Of a stretch of 14,038 bases of DNA, positions 1 to 6,352 are shown piece by piece (position 1 is the first letter of the stretch; each line of letters starts with the position of its first letter). The notes beneath the pieces are model-generated. The model worked only from the letters and a program-made list of their open reading frames with translations. It made no database searches and had not been told where the DNA came from. The stretch comes from Betaproteobacteria bacterium. Lineage in GTDB: Bacteria; Pseudomonadota; Gammaproteobacteria; Burkholderiales; SG8-39. The stretch spans positions 1 through 14,038 of the forward strand of contig VBCT01000214.1 in the NCBI GenBank assembly GCA_005882235.1, given 5' to 3'. The position numbers and the translations under genes were made by a program.

Positions 1-323
1 TTGCCGCGGCGAAGCACGTCGTCGTCCATGCAGGGCAGGTCGTCGTGCACGAGCGAATAGGCGTGAATGTATTCTACGGCGCAGGCCGCGACCTCGAGCC
101 TCGCCGGGTCGGCGCGGACCGGTTCGCCTGCGGAGGCCTCGCCTGCGGCAAACGCGAGCAAGGGCCGTATGCGCTTGCCTCCGCCGAGCACCGCGTAGCG
201 CATCGCGTCATGCAGGCGCTGCGGCGCTATTCCCGTGGACGGGAGAAAACGCTCCAGCGCCGCTTCGACCCGAGCCTGGACTCTTGCCATCCAGGCGGTG
301 AATTCATTCGTCGTCGCCGGCAC
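1..323 (-). CDS. ispA: Farnesyl diphosphate synthase (polyprenyl synthetase family), 5' part only
   Basis: This gene runs off the left edge, and about 107 N-terminal residues are visible. The family condenses isopentenyl diphosphate with dimethylallyl and geranyl diphosphate to give farnesyl diphosphate for quinones, undecaprenyl phosphate and hopanoids, in the cytoplasm. The visible part holds the LGGGKRIRP substrate-binding motif (about residues 46-54) and the first aspartate-rich motif DDLPCMDDD (about 94-102), which binds Mg-diphosphate. I chose the GTG at 323, because the reading frame then opens with MPATTNEFTAWMARVQARVEAAL, and the FxxW segment looks like part of the first helix. The alternative is ATG at 290. 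With the GTG start the gene overlaps the end of xseB by 20 bp, consistent with an xseB-ispA operon (dxs often follows). Length and C-terminal motifs cannot be judged. Identity is secure; the start is less so. Confidence 0.93.
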   Translation of the reverse strand, partial: MPATTNEFTAWMARVQARVEAALERFLPSTGIAPQRLHDAMRYAVLGGGKRIRPLLAFAAGEASAGEPVRADPARLEVAACAVEYIHAYSLVHDDLPCMDDDVLRRG

Positions 324-546
324 CGGGGAAGTTTTTCAGCGTGTTTTCTTCAAGCACCTTGACCTGCTGCTGCGCGCGGGCGAGAACACCCTGGCAGTAC
401 TGAGCCAGCTCCAGGCCTCGCTTGTGCGCGGCAAGGGACTGCTCCAGAGTCAGCTTCCCGGACTCCATGCTGGCCACGATCTTCTCCAGCTCGGCCAAGG
501 CGGCCTCGAAGCTCTCGGGTTGATCGGTCTTGGCGGGTTTCGACAT
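304..546 (-). CDS. xseB: Exodeoxyribonuclease VII small subunit
   Basis: An 80-residue protein, the usual XseB length. XseB binds the XseA nuclease subunit to form exonuclease VII, which degrades single-stranded DNA in both directions during mismatch and damage repair. The family signature is clear: ESFEAALAELEKIVASMESGKLTLEQSLA near the N-terminus, then the helical stretch GLELAQYCQGVLARAQQQVKVLEE. The frame stays open to an ATG at 618, but MSKPAKTDQPESFEAAL at 546 is the natural start. The upstream ATG lies inside the -35 box of the predicted promoter and adds an uncharacteristic 24-residue leader. No good Shine-Dalgarno precedes 546. The 3' end overlaps ispA, suggesting coupled expression. 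xseA is not in the window. Confidence 0.95.
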   Translation of the reverse strand: MSKPAKTDQPESFEAALAELEKIVASMESGKLTLEQSLAAHKRGLELAQYCQGVLARAQQQVKVLEENTLKNFPGAGDDE

Positions 547-589
547 GGAGGAGAGTCCGGTGCGGAGCCCGTTCGATTCAGGAAACGGC

Positions 590-618
590 AAAATAGCCCA
601 TGAGGAAAGGACGGTCAA
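590..618 (-). promoter_or_regulatory. Predicted sigma70-type promoter for xseB-ispA
   Basis: On the minus strand a -35 box TTGACC (618-613) and a -10 box TATTTT (595-590) are separated by exactly 17 bp. Transcription would begin near 583, giving a leader of about 37 nt before the xseB ATG at 546. This is the best -35/-10 pair in the window. It lies in the 162-bp gap between the divergent xseB and Rieske oxygenase genes. Predicted by eye only. Confidence 0.55.
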
Positions 619-655
619 ATGGGAAAAACCCCTGGTGCCCCCTGGGAAAAAGGTC

Positions 656-661
656 TAGAAT
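656..661 (+). promoter_or_regulatory. Possible -10 element for the Rieske oxygenase gene
   Basis: TAGAAT lies 47 bp before the ATG at 709, in the context CTAGAATCGCGCCG. No convincing -35 box sits 16-18 bp upstream (the 17-bp position reads TGGTGC). A purine-rich AAAGGGAG at 689-696 is the only ribosome-binding-site candidate, 12 nt from the ATG. The placement is reasonable but the support is weak. Confidence 0.3.
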
Positions 662-708
662 CGCGCCGATTTTACGATTGACCGACCCAAAGGGAGCCCT
701 CCAGCCGT

Positions 709-1812
709 ATGTCCGACTTGCCCAGTCCGCGAAGGCTCAAGCCCAACGCATCGCAGCTTCCCGTTTCCTGGTACTTCGACCCGCAGGTCTTCGAGCTGGA
801 GCAAAACCTGCTCTTCGCGAACAGCCCCGGTTATGTCGGGCACGAGCTGATGGTACCGAACCCGGGCGACTATCACACGCTTGCCTGGATGGATCACGGC
901 AAGGTGCTGGTCAGGAACGCGAACGGTATCGAGCTCCTGTCGAACGTGTGCCGCCACAGGCAGGCGATCCTGCTCGAAGGCCGCGGCAACGCGCAGAACA
1001 TCGTCTGCCCGCTGCACCGTTGGACCTACGACATGAAGGGGGAGCTGCTCGGCGCGCCGCACTTCCCCGAGAATCCCTGCCTCAACCTCGGCAAGACTCC
1101 GCTGCAGAACTGGCGCGGCATGCTGTTCGCGGGCAAGCGCGACGTGGCGAAGGACCTCGCCGGGTTCGCGAGCGCCGACGACTTCGATTTCTCCGGCTAC
1201 ATGCTCGACCGCGTCGAAATCCTGGAGTTCGAGCAGAACTGGAAGACCTTCATCGAGGTCTACCTCGAGGACTATCATGTGATCCCCTACCATCCGGGGT
1301 TGGGCAACTTCGTCACTTGCGACGATCTCAAGTGGGACATCGCCGAAACGTATTCGGCACAGGTGGTGGGAGTGAAGGACGGGTTCGCGAAACCCGGGAC
1401 GCCAACCTACGCCAAGTGGCACGAGGCCCTCACCCGCTACATGGCGGGCAAACCGGCCAAGCAGGGCGCGATCTGGTTCCTGTACTACCCCAACGTCATG
1501 CTCGAGTGGTATCCGCACGTGCTCGTGGTGAGCACGCTGCTGCCGCGCTCACCGACGCACACGACCAACGTCGTCGAGTTCTATTATCCCGAGGACATCG
1601 TCCTCTTCGAGCGCGAATTCGTCGAAGCCGAGCAGGCCGCCTACCGCGAGACCGCGATCGAGGACGACGAGATCGCCCGGCGCATGGACCGCGGCCGGCG
1701 AGCGCTGTGGGAGCGCGGCGAGAACGACGCCGGCCCTTACCAGTCGCCGATGGAAGACGGGATGATGCACTTCCACGAACACATCAAGCGCGGGCTGGCC
1801 GGGCACATCTAG
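709..1812 (+). CDS. Rieske non-heme iron oxygenase, alpha subunit
   Basis: A 367-residue protein of the aromatic-ring-hydroxylating/Rieske oxygenase alpha-subunit superfamily. It would use electrons from a separate reductase to activate O2 at a mononuclear iron, for hydroxylation or demethylation of an unknown substrate. The Rieske [2Fe-2S] motif is C81-x-H83 ... C100-x2-H103. The catalytic iron site is in NWKTFIEVYLEDYHVIPYHPG, with H190 and H195 as ligands and a later Asp (perhaps 319 or 320) as the third. At the position where naphthalene dioxygenase has the bridging Asp (three residues before the first His) this protein has E187. That is the arrangement known from carnitine monooxygenase CntA. 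No ferredoxin, reductase or beta subunit gene is adjacent. The neighbours xseB/ispA (divergent) are housekeeping genes, so a core metabolic role is possible. The substrate cannot be inferred from the sequence. Confidence 0.9.
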   Translation: MSDLPSPRRLKPNASQLPVSWYFDPQVFELEQNLLFANSPGYVGHELMVPNPGDYHTLAWMDHGKVLVRNANGIELLSNVCRHRQAILLEGRGNAQNIVCPLHRWTYDMKGELLGAPHFPENPCLNLGKTPLQNWRGMLFAGKRDVAKDLAGFASADDFDFSGYMLDRVEILEFEQNWKTFIEVYLEDYHVIPYHPGLGNFVTCDDLKWDIAETYSAQVVGVKDGFAKPGTPTYAKWHEALTRYMAGKPAKQGAIWFLYYPNVMLEWYPHVLVVSTLLPRSPTHTTNVVEFYYPEDIVLFEREFVEAEQAAYRETAIEDDEIARRMDRGRRALWERGENDAGPYQSPMEDGMMHFHEHIKRGLAGHI

Positions 1813-1847
1813 AGTTTTTCGGTGCCGGCCGCGGGTAATATAGCGGC

Positions 1848-2711
1848 ATGATCCTCACCGCGCTCGTCAGTACCGAAATCCTCGCGCAGCGCCTCGAAGA
1901 TCCCGATTGGCTCGTGTTCGATTGCCGCCACGATCTGGCAGATCCGGCACGCGGGCGTGCCGAGTACGCAGCGTCGCACATCCCGGGCGCGCGCTTTCTG
2001 CATCTTGACGAGGATCTCTCCGCTCCGAAGACCGGAACCAACGGCCGGCATCCGCTTCCCGATCCGGACGTGCTGATGGAGAAGCTGGGGCGGGCGGGCG
2101 TCGATTCGAGAAAGCAGGTCGTTGCCTACGACGCGCAGGGCGGCATGGTCGCTGCGAGGCTGTGGTGGCTGCTGCGCTGGCTCGGGCATCTGCCCGTGGC
2201 CGTGCTCGACGGCGGCTGGAACCAATGGGTCTCCGAAGGGCGAGCGCAGACAGCCGAGGTGCCGCAGCCGCAACCGACGCGGTTTTCGGGCAAGGCAAAC
2301 CCTACCTGGGTCGATGCAGATTTTGTCCGCGCCCGCCTCTACAATCCGGGCACGGTGCTCGTCGACGCGCGCGCGCCGGACCGCTTCCGCGGGCAGAACG
2401 AGACCCTAGACCCCGTGGGCGGGCGCATTCCCGGCGCGCGCAACCGGTATTTCCGCGACAACCTCGATGCGAGCGGGCGTTTCAAGTCGCCCGAAGCGCT
2501 CGGAGAGGAGTTCGGTACCGTACTCGGGCCCGCGGGCGCGGAAAACGTCGTGAACTACTGCGGCTCCGGAGTTTCCGCCTGCCACAACCTCCTCGCCATG
2601 GAGGTCGCCGGGCTGCGCGGGGCGCGCCTCTATCCCGGGTCTTGGAGCGAATGGTGCGCCGATCCCTCGCGGCCGGTCGAATCGGGAGAGCCGAAAGCAG
2701 CGAGGCGCTGA
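1848..2711 (+). CDS. sseA: Two-domain sulfurtransferase, 3-mercaptopyruvate type
   Basis: A 287-residue tandem-rhodanese protein. These enzymes move sulfane sulfur from 3-mercaptopyruvate or thiosulfate to thiols or cyanide through a cysteine persulfide. The N-terminal non-catalytic rhodanese domain (about 5-130) contains the HIPGARFLHLD segment and VVAYDAQGGMVAARLWWLLRWLGH. The catalytic domain (about 150-275) has VLVDARAPDRFRGQ, GRIPGARN and the active loop C238-GSGVSA. A CGSGV loop is characteristic of mercaptopyruvate sulfurtransferases, whereas thiosulfate rhodaneses usually carry CRKGV. The gene starts 35 bp after the oxygenase stop. No Shine-Dalgarno is visible, and a TAATAT at 1836-1841 lies so close to the ATG that a leaderless transcript is possible. 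The family is certain; preference for mercaptopyruvate over thiosulfate is inferred from the loop. sseA is a family-level symbol. Confidence 0.9.
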   Translation: MILTALVSTEILAQRLEDPDWLVFDCRHDLADPARGRAEYAASHIPGARFLHLDEDLSAPKTGTNGRHPLPDPDVLMEKLGRAGVDSRKQVVAYDAQGGMVAARLWWLLRWLGHLPVAVLDGGWNQWVSEGRAQTAEVPQPQPTRFSGKANPTWVDADFVRARLYNPGTVLVDARAPDRFRGQNETLDPVGGRIPGARNRYFRDNLDASGRFKSPEALGEEFGTVLGPAGAENVVNYCGSGVSACHNLLAMEVAGLRGARLYPGSWSEWCADPSRPVESGEPKAARR

Positions 2712-2717
2712 GGCCCG

Positions 2718-3116
2718 ATGGGCTCCGCGTGGCTCGCCGATGCAGTCCTCATCGCGCACGTCCTGTTCGTGTTGTTCGTCGTCGGCGGCTTTTCCCTGAT
2801 TCTCGCCGGGGCGGGGCGCTGGGCCTGGGTGCACAACCGCGCGTTTCGCACCGCGCACCTCGCCGCGATCGTATTTGTCGCCGTCGAAACACTGCTCGGC
2901 TTCGCTTGCCCGCTGACGCTCTGGGAGGACGTGTTGCGCTCCACCGGGCGCGAGGACCGCAGCTTTATCGGGCGCTGGCTTGCGTGGCTGCTGTATTACG
3001 ATCTTCCCGAGTGGGTGTTTGCGACTGCCTATTGCGCGTTTGCCCTGGCGGTCGTGTGGGCCTGGCGTGCGATCCCGCCGCGAGCGCGTTCAACTCGCCC
3101 GGGTAACGCGCTATGA
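2718..3116 (+). CDS. DUF2784 family inner-membrane protein
   Basis: A 132-residue hydrophobic protein with three or more predicted membrane spans (about 7-30, 45-65 and 98-117). It matches DUF2784 by the N-terminal LADAVLIAHVLFVLFVV, the central FACPLT motif (62-67) followed by LWEDVLR, and the later LLYYDLPEWVF. The function of the family is unknown. The ATG follows the sulfurtransferase stop by 6 nt, with GAGG overlapping that stop as a likely ribosome-binding site, so the two genes are probably cotranscribed. The thyA start lies only 10 nt downstream. No catalytic residues can be named. Confidence 0.8.
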   Translation: MGSAWLADAVLIAHVLFVLFVVGGFSLILAGAGRWAWVHNRAFRTAHLAAIVFVAVETLLGFACPLTLWEDVLRSTGREDRSFIGRWLAWLLYYDLPEWVFATAYCAFALAVVWAWRAIPPRARSTRPGNAL

Positions 3117-3117
3117 T
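3089..3117 (+). promoter_or_regulatory. Possible promoter for thyA
   Basis: TTCAAC (3089-3094) and TATGAT (3112-3117) are separated by 17 bp. They overlap the end of the DUF2784 gene. A start site near 3124 would leave almost no leader before the thyA ATG at 3127, and no Shine-Dalgarno is present there. Either thyA is leaderless or it is translated from the upstream operon transcript. Confidence 0.35.
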
Positions 3118-3126
3118 TTCGCCTCG

Positions 3127-3921
3127 ATGAAGCAGTACCTCGATCTCATGCGTCACGTGCTCGAGCACGGTCATAGGAAAACCGACCGAACGGGCACCGG
3201 CACGCTGTCCACCTTCGGCTGGCAGATGCGTTTCGACCTGGCAGCCGGCTTTCCGCTCTTGACCACCAAGAAAGTCCATCTCAAATCGATCATCTACGAG
3301 CTGCTCTGGTTCCTGAGAGGCGATACCAACGTCCGCTGGCTGCAGGAGCGCGGCGTCACGATCTGGGACGAGTGGGCCGACGCAGACGGCGAGCTCGGCC
3401 CGGTGTACGGCTCGCAATGGCGCAGCTGGCCTTCGCCTGAAGGGGGCGCGATCGATCAAATCGCGCAAGTCGTGAATTCGATCAGGACGCGGCCGGATTC
3501 GCGCCGCCACATCGTGACCGCCTGGAACCCCGCCGAGATCGACAAGATGAAGCTGCCCCCGTGTCACGTATTGTTTCAGTTCTATGTGACGGACGAACGC
3601 CTTTCCTGCCAGATGTACCAGCGCAGCGCCGACATTTTCCTCGGCGTGCCGTTCAACATCGCTTCGTATGCGCTGCTCACGCTGATGGTGTCCCAGGTAT
3701 GCCGCCTGAAGCCGGGCGAATTCGTGCACACCTTCGGTGACGCCCACCTCTATCTCAATCACCTGGAACAAGCGCGAGAGCAACTCGCGCGCGCGCCGCG
3801 GCCGCTGCCGCGCATGCGGCTCAATCCGGGGGTAAGGGATATTTTCGGTTTCGGCCACGAGGATTTCACCCTCGAGGCTTACGACCCGCACCCCGCGATC
3901 AAGGCGCCGATCGCGGTCTAG
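3127..3921 (+). CDS. thyA: Thymidylate synthase
   Basis: A 264-residue protein, identical in length to E. coli ThyA. It methylates dUMP to dTMP using 5,10-methylene-tetrahydrofolate, producing dihydrofolate that FolA must recycle. Visible motifs are DRTGTGTLSTFG (folate/phosphate-binding N-terminus, R21), FPLLTTKKVH, WDEWA, GPVYGSQWR, the catalytic C146 in LPPCHVLFQFYV, QRSADIFLGVPFNIASYA with the conserved Asp and Asn for dUMP, and HTFGDAHLY. The C-terminus APIAV matches the closing tail. The ATG at 3127 gives the canonical MKQYLDLM start. The frame is open further upstream, but that would overlap the DUF2784 gene. The stop overlaps the stop of the convergent gene at 3918 in a shared CTAG. 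folA lies 6.5 kb downstream rather than next door. Confidence 0.98.
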   Translation: MKQYLDLMRHVLEHGHRKTDRTGTGTLSTFGWQMRFDLAAGFPLLTTKKVHLKSIIYELLWFLRGDTNVRWLQERGVTIWDEWADADGELGPVYGSQWRSWPSPEGGAIDQIAQVVNSIRTRPDSRRHIVTAWNPAEIDKMKLPPCHVLFQFYVTDERLSCQMYQRSADIFLGVPFNIASYALLTLMVSQVCRLKPGEFVHTFGDAHLYLNHLEQAREQLARAPRPLPRMRLNPGVRDIFGFGHEDFTLEAYDPHPAIKAPIAV

Positions 3922-4913
3922 CTAGCGGCCGTGCGCTCGAGTGCCGGGCGACGCAGCAGCGCCGGTTCAGTCGCCGCGGCGGCAGGCCCTTGGAATGCAG
4001 GCTGCGACATCGCTGTGCCGTCGCTCGGAACGCTCAGTACTTCCCGGCCCGTTTCCTTTCCCGAAGCGTCGCGGTAGACCAGCTCGTTCGTGTCAAAATC
4101 GTACTCGGGATGACGTGCGTCATTCCACTGGTTGAGGAAAACCATGTAGAAGGGTACGAAGAGACCGTGGCGGGGCTCGCGGTGCTGCAGGGCGAACACG
4201 AATTCGGGCTGCTCTGTAACCGCGAATCCGCTGTGACAATGCTGCACCCAGACGTAATCGCCGAGCACGATCAGCTTCCAGAACGGCTCCTCGTCGTAGA
4301 ACTTGAGGTTCACCTTCTTGCCGAACTTGCGAAGCCCCGAGAGATACCCGATCGTTGCTTCGATCTCGGTGTGCAAGGTGAGCACGGTGATTTCCGGGGG
4401 CAGGGAATCCGCTCGCTCTCGCAGCGCTTTTCCGACCGGGTTGACCAGCATCACGCGGATTTCGTACGCCTTCCCGATTACGCCTCGCAGCGAGCTGTCG
4501 TCGGCAACGAAGGTGTCGTATCCGGTGAGGGTCAGGGCGAAGGCGTCGCGCGGGGCCGGAAGCTGCCCTATCAGGGCACGCTCGCGCCGGCGCGACCACC
4601 AGCTGGAGCCGGAGTTGCGGGCGTGCACCAAGGACGCGAGCCGTGCGGTGAGGACACGCTGGCGGTGATCCCAGGCGATCTTCGCCAGATTGAACAGGAG
4701 CGCGAGAACCGACGCCAGGGCAACTTCAGTCGCGAGCAGGAGATTCGCGTTGTTCTGGACCTCGGGCCACCACTCGTTCAGGATGTAGTTCGCTATGCCG
4801 GGGAGCGAGAAAGCGATCGCGACGGCGAGCATGGTGATGACGCCGTGCGTAAGGATCTGCCGCAGTCCGGTCCAGAGGTTGTACGTGGGCGTCCCACGAT
4901 GCATCACCATCAC
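3918..4913 (-). CDS. Hypothetical two-TM membrane protein with large soluble domain
   Basis: A 331-residue protein that I do not recognise as a named family. Two hydrophobic segments near the N-terminus (about 20-45 and 57-80) predict membrane anchoring. A basic linker follows (SWWSRRRER, 104-112), then a soluble alpha/beta domain (about 120-285). Its segments IRVMLVNPVGKALRERA, IEATIGYLSGLRKFGKKVNLKFY and FWKLIVLGDYVWVQHCHSGF have the rhythm of phospholipase-D-like folds. However, I see no HxKx4D motif, so no catalytic claim is made. Later come FVPFYMVFLNQWNDARHPEYDFDTNELVYRD and a low-complexity Ala/Pro tail (302-331). It starts 6 nt after the peptidase lipoprotein stop, so it is probably the last gene of the envelope operon. 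The ATG at 4904 (residue 4) is an alternative start. The protein is tryptophan- and histidine-rich in its core, so it is clearly a real gene. Confidence 0.8.
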   Translation of the reverse strand: MMVMHRGTPTYNLWTGLRQILTHGVITMLAVAIAFSLPGIANYILNEWWPEVQNNANLLLATEVALASVLALLFNLAKIAWDHRQRVLTARLASLVHARNSGSSWWSRRRERALIGQLPAPRDAFALTLTGYDTFVADDSSLRGVIGKAYEIRVMLVNPVGKALRERADSLPPEITVLTLHTEIEATIGYLSGLRKFGKKVNLKFYDEEPFWKLIVLGDYVWVQHCHSGFAVTEQPEFVFALQHREPRHGLFVPFYMVFLNQWNDARHPEYDFDTNELVYRDASGKETGREVLSVPSDGTAMSQPAFQGPAAAATEPALLRRPALERTAAS

Positions 4914-4919
4914 GTCGGT

Positions 4920-5909
4920 TCACCGGTTCCATTCCTGCTCGCCCCGGCCGGTGTGCGAGACGATGGCGTCCAGCGTGCGGATCGAAGTGTCCTCGAGCGG
5001 CCCGCCGAGCCCGACCGCCTCGCGCGCTTCGGCCAAGGCCTCGTCATGACGGTCGAGCTCCGCGAGCGTTTGGGCCAGATTGTTGTGCGCGGCGGCCGAC
5101 CGCGGATGAACGAGGGTGGCCCGCCGGAATGCCTGTTCGGCCCCTTCGAAATCGCCGTCGCGATGGGCGGCATTTCCCAATCCTATGAGCGCCGTGAGAT
5201 CGTCGGACCAGCGCTCGAGCGCGCGCTCGTAGGCGGCCCGCGCCGCCGCGGGCGGGCCGGTCTTTTCGAGCCGCGCCACGGCGCTTAGATAGTCACCTAC
5301 CGCCACGCTCACCGGCAAGCGTCGCGGCGGTAGCGCAAGCATCGCCCAGTAGCCGCTGCGCCGCCAGGTATGTTCGAAGGTATCGAGTGGTATTTGGAGT
5401 CGCCGCTCCGTGCCCGAACGCAAAGTGATGCGCTGAGCCTTGAGGTCATAGCCGATCGCGACGGCGTAATGCCAGGCCGGATACCAGTCCAGGGCGAGGT
5501 TCTGCAGCACGACCACCGGGTTTCCTGCAGCGATCTCAGCTAGGAGATCCGAGAGGCTCGGAGCGAGCTCGATCGCGACAAAGCCGTTGCGACGGACCGC
5601 CGCGAGCATCTCGATCTGCAGGCTCCCGTGCCGATCGGGAAGATAGACTTGCGGCCGCAGCGTTTCGGGTTCGATCACCTTGCCTCCAGCGCTGAGCACC
5701 ATCGCAAGAGCGGCCGGACCGCATTGATAGTCCTCCTGCGAAAAGAACGGGACCGCGTCGAGCTCGGCGCGCTGCGGAATCCCAGCGGAGCGGCTCCCCA
5801 CCAGGGCCTGCAGCTGCGGCATGGCGCAGCCCGCAAGCCCGAGAAGAAAGATGCCCGCCGCCGTAAGGCGGCGGGCGACACGCCGGCGCGGTCGAGAGGG
5901 GAGGATCAC
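4920..5909 (-). CDS. PA2778-family C39-like cysteine peptidase lipoprotein with TPR repeats
   Basis: A 329-residue predicted lipoprotein. The signal peptide ends in lipobox LAGC (C28). Residues 50-190 form a C39/papain-like peptidase domain: FFSQEDYQCGPAALAM gives oxyanion Gln58 and nucleophile Cys63, and WHYAVAIGYD gives His147. The C-terminal half (about 200-315) holds tetratricopeptide repeats, such as LTALIGLGNAAHRDGDFEGAEQAFRRATLVHP and AAHNNLAQTLAELDRHDEALAEA. The substrate is unknown; C39-like domains outside bacteriocin exporters may cleave peptides in the periplasm. The GTG start at 5909 overlaps the stop of the PA2779-type gene (GTGA), so translation is coupled. A GTG at 5879 would give a more compact signal peptide and is a possible alternative. 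The pairing with a PA2779-type gene matches the arrangement that gave the family its name. Confidence 0.87.
   Translation of the reverse strand: MILPSRPRRRVARRLTAAGIFLLGLAGCAMPQLQALVGSRSAGIPQRAELDAVPFFSQEDYQCGPAALAMVLSAGGKVIEPETLRPQVYLPDRHGSLQIEMLAAVRRNGFVAIELAPSLSDLLAEIAAGNPVVVLQNLALDWYPAWHYAVAIGYDLKAQRITLRSGTERRLQIPLDTFEHTWRRSGYWAMLALPPRRLPVSVAVGDYLSAVARLEKTGPPAAARAAYERALERWSDDLTALIGLGNAAHRDGDFEGAEQAFRRATLVHPRSAAAHNNLAQTLAELDRHDEALAEAREAVGLGGPLEDTSIRTLDAIVSHTGRGEQEWNR
5853..5876 (-). repeat. Perfect 10-bp inverted repeat with 4-nt loop in the peptidase gene leader
   Basis: GCCCGCCGCC (5853-5862) and GGCGGCGGGC (5867-5876) are perfectly complementary around a 4-nt spacer. In the mRNA this all-GC stem forms about 33 nt inside the peptidase gene, in the signal-peptide codons. 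There is no U-tract on either side, so it is not an intrinsic terminator. It could slow ribosomes or act as a processing barrier, or it may simply reflect Arg/Ala codon composition. Confidence 0.6.
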
Positions 5910-6304
5910 TTGGCCGGCCGGGTGAAGCTGAAAACCTTGGTGAAGCCCAGAATATCCGTTACGAGAAGGGTCACGAACACGAGAAACCCGATCACCAGAA
6001 AAGTCTCGAGCCCGCTGCCTCCTGCGGGAAGCGAGTCGAACCGCGCGGCGAGCCGCTCGACTTCGTCGTCGCTCATGGCGTTGACGCGGGCCTTCGCTTC
6101 ATCGGGGCTCACGCCCTGCCGCTCAAGCGCGGCCCGGACGTCGGCCCGATCAAAAAGCGAACCCAGAAGCTCGCGCCCATCCTGCCGGGTAGCCTCGACG
6201 CGATCCGTTGCGACCAACTCGGCTTGCACAGCCGGAATCGGCAGACCCAAGGTGCACAGGCTGACGACAAGAGCGCGCGTGACGGTCCGTTTAAGGCTTG
6301 GCAT
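5906..6304 (-). CDS. PA2779-family (DUF6627-type) membrane protein
   Basis: A 132-residue protein with a signal peptide (cleavage likely after AVQA, about residue 28). Next comes a helical periplasmic part with DRADVRAALERQGVSPDEAKARVNAMSDDEVERLAARFDSLPAGG, and then one C-terminal membrane span (about 101-120) followed by FTKVFSFTR. This order and the ALSDEEV..LPAGG-like core are characteristic of the PA2779 family, whose function is unknown and which is usually encoded beside a PA2778-type peptidase, as here. The ATG at 6304 was chosen over 6328 because AGGAGG lies 7 nt before it. The stop overlaps the next gene's start, so the two proteins are likely made together and may interact at the membrane. 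The C39 peptidase could act on or with it; that is inference. Confidence 0.87.
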   Translation of the reverse strand: MPSLKRTVTRALVVSLCTLGLPIPAVQAELVATDRVEATRQDGRELLGSLFDRADVRAALERQGVSPDEAKARVNAMSDDEVERLAARFDSLPAGGSGLETFLVIGFLVFVTLLVTDILGFTKVFSFTRPAK

Positions 6305-6311
6305 CTTCTTT

Positions 6312-6317
6312 CCTCCT
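6312..6317 (-). promoter_or_regulatory. Shine-Dalgarno of the PA2779-type gene
   Basis: AGGAGG on the minus strand lies 7 nt before the ATG at 6304. It is the strongest ribosome-binding site in the window and fixes that start; the longer frame from 6328 would translate through it. Confidence 0.85.
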
Positions 6318-6352
6318 CGCTTGAACAAGCAGGGCTTTCCTTACCCGACTTT

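Noticed and set aside
3990..5288. A 432-codon open frame on the plus strand.
   Set aside because: It is antisense to two well-supported minus-strand genes and shows no family motif; long antisense frames are expected at this GC content.
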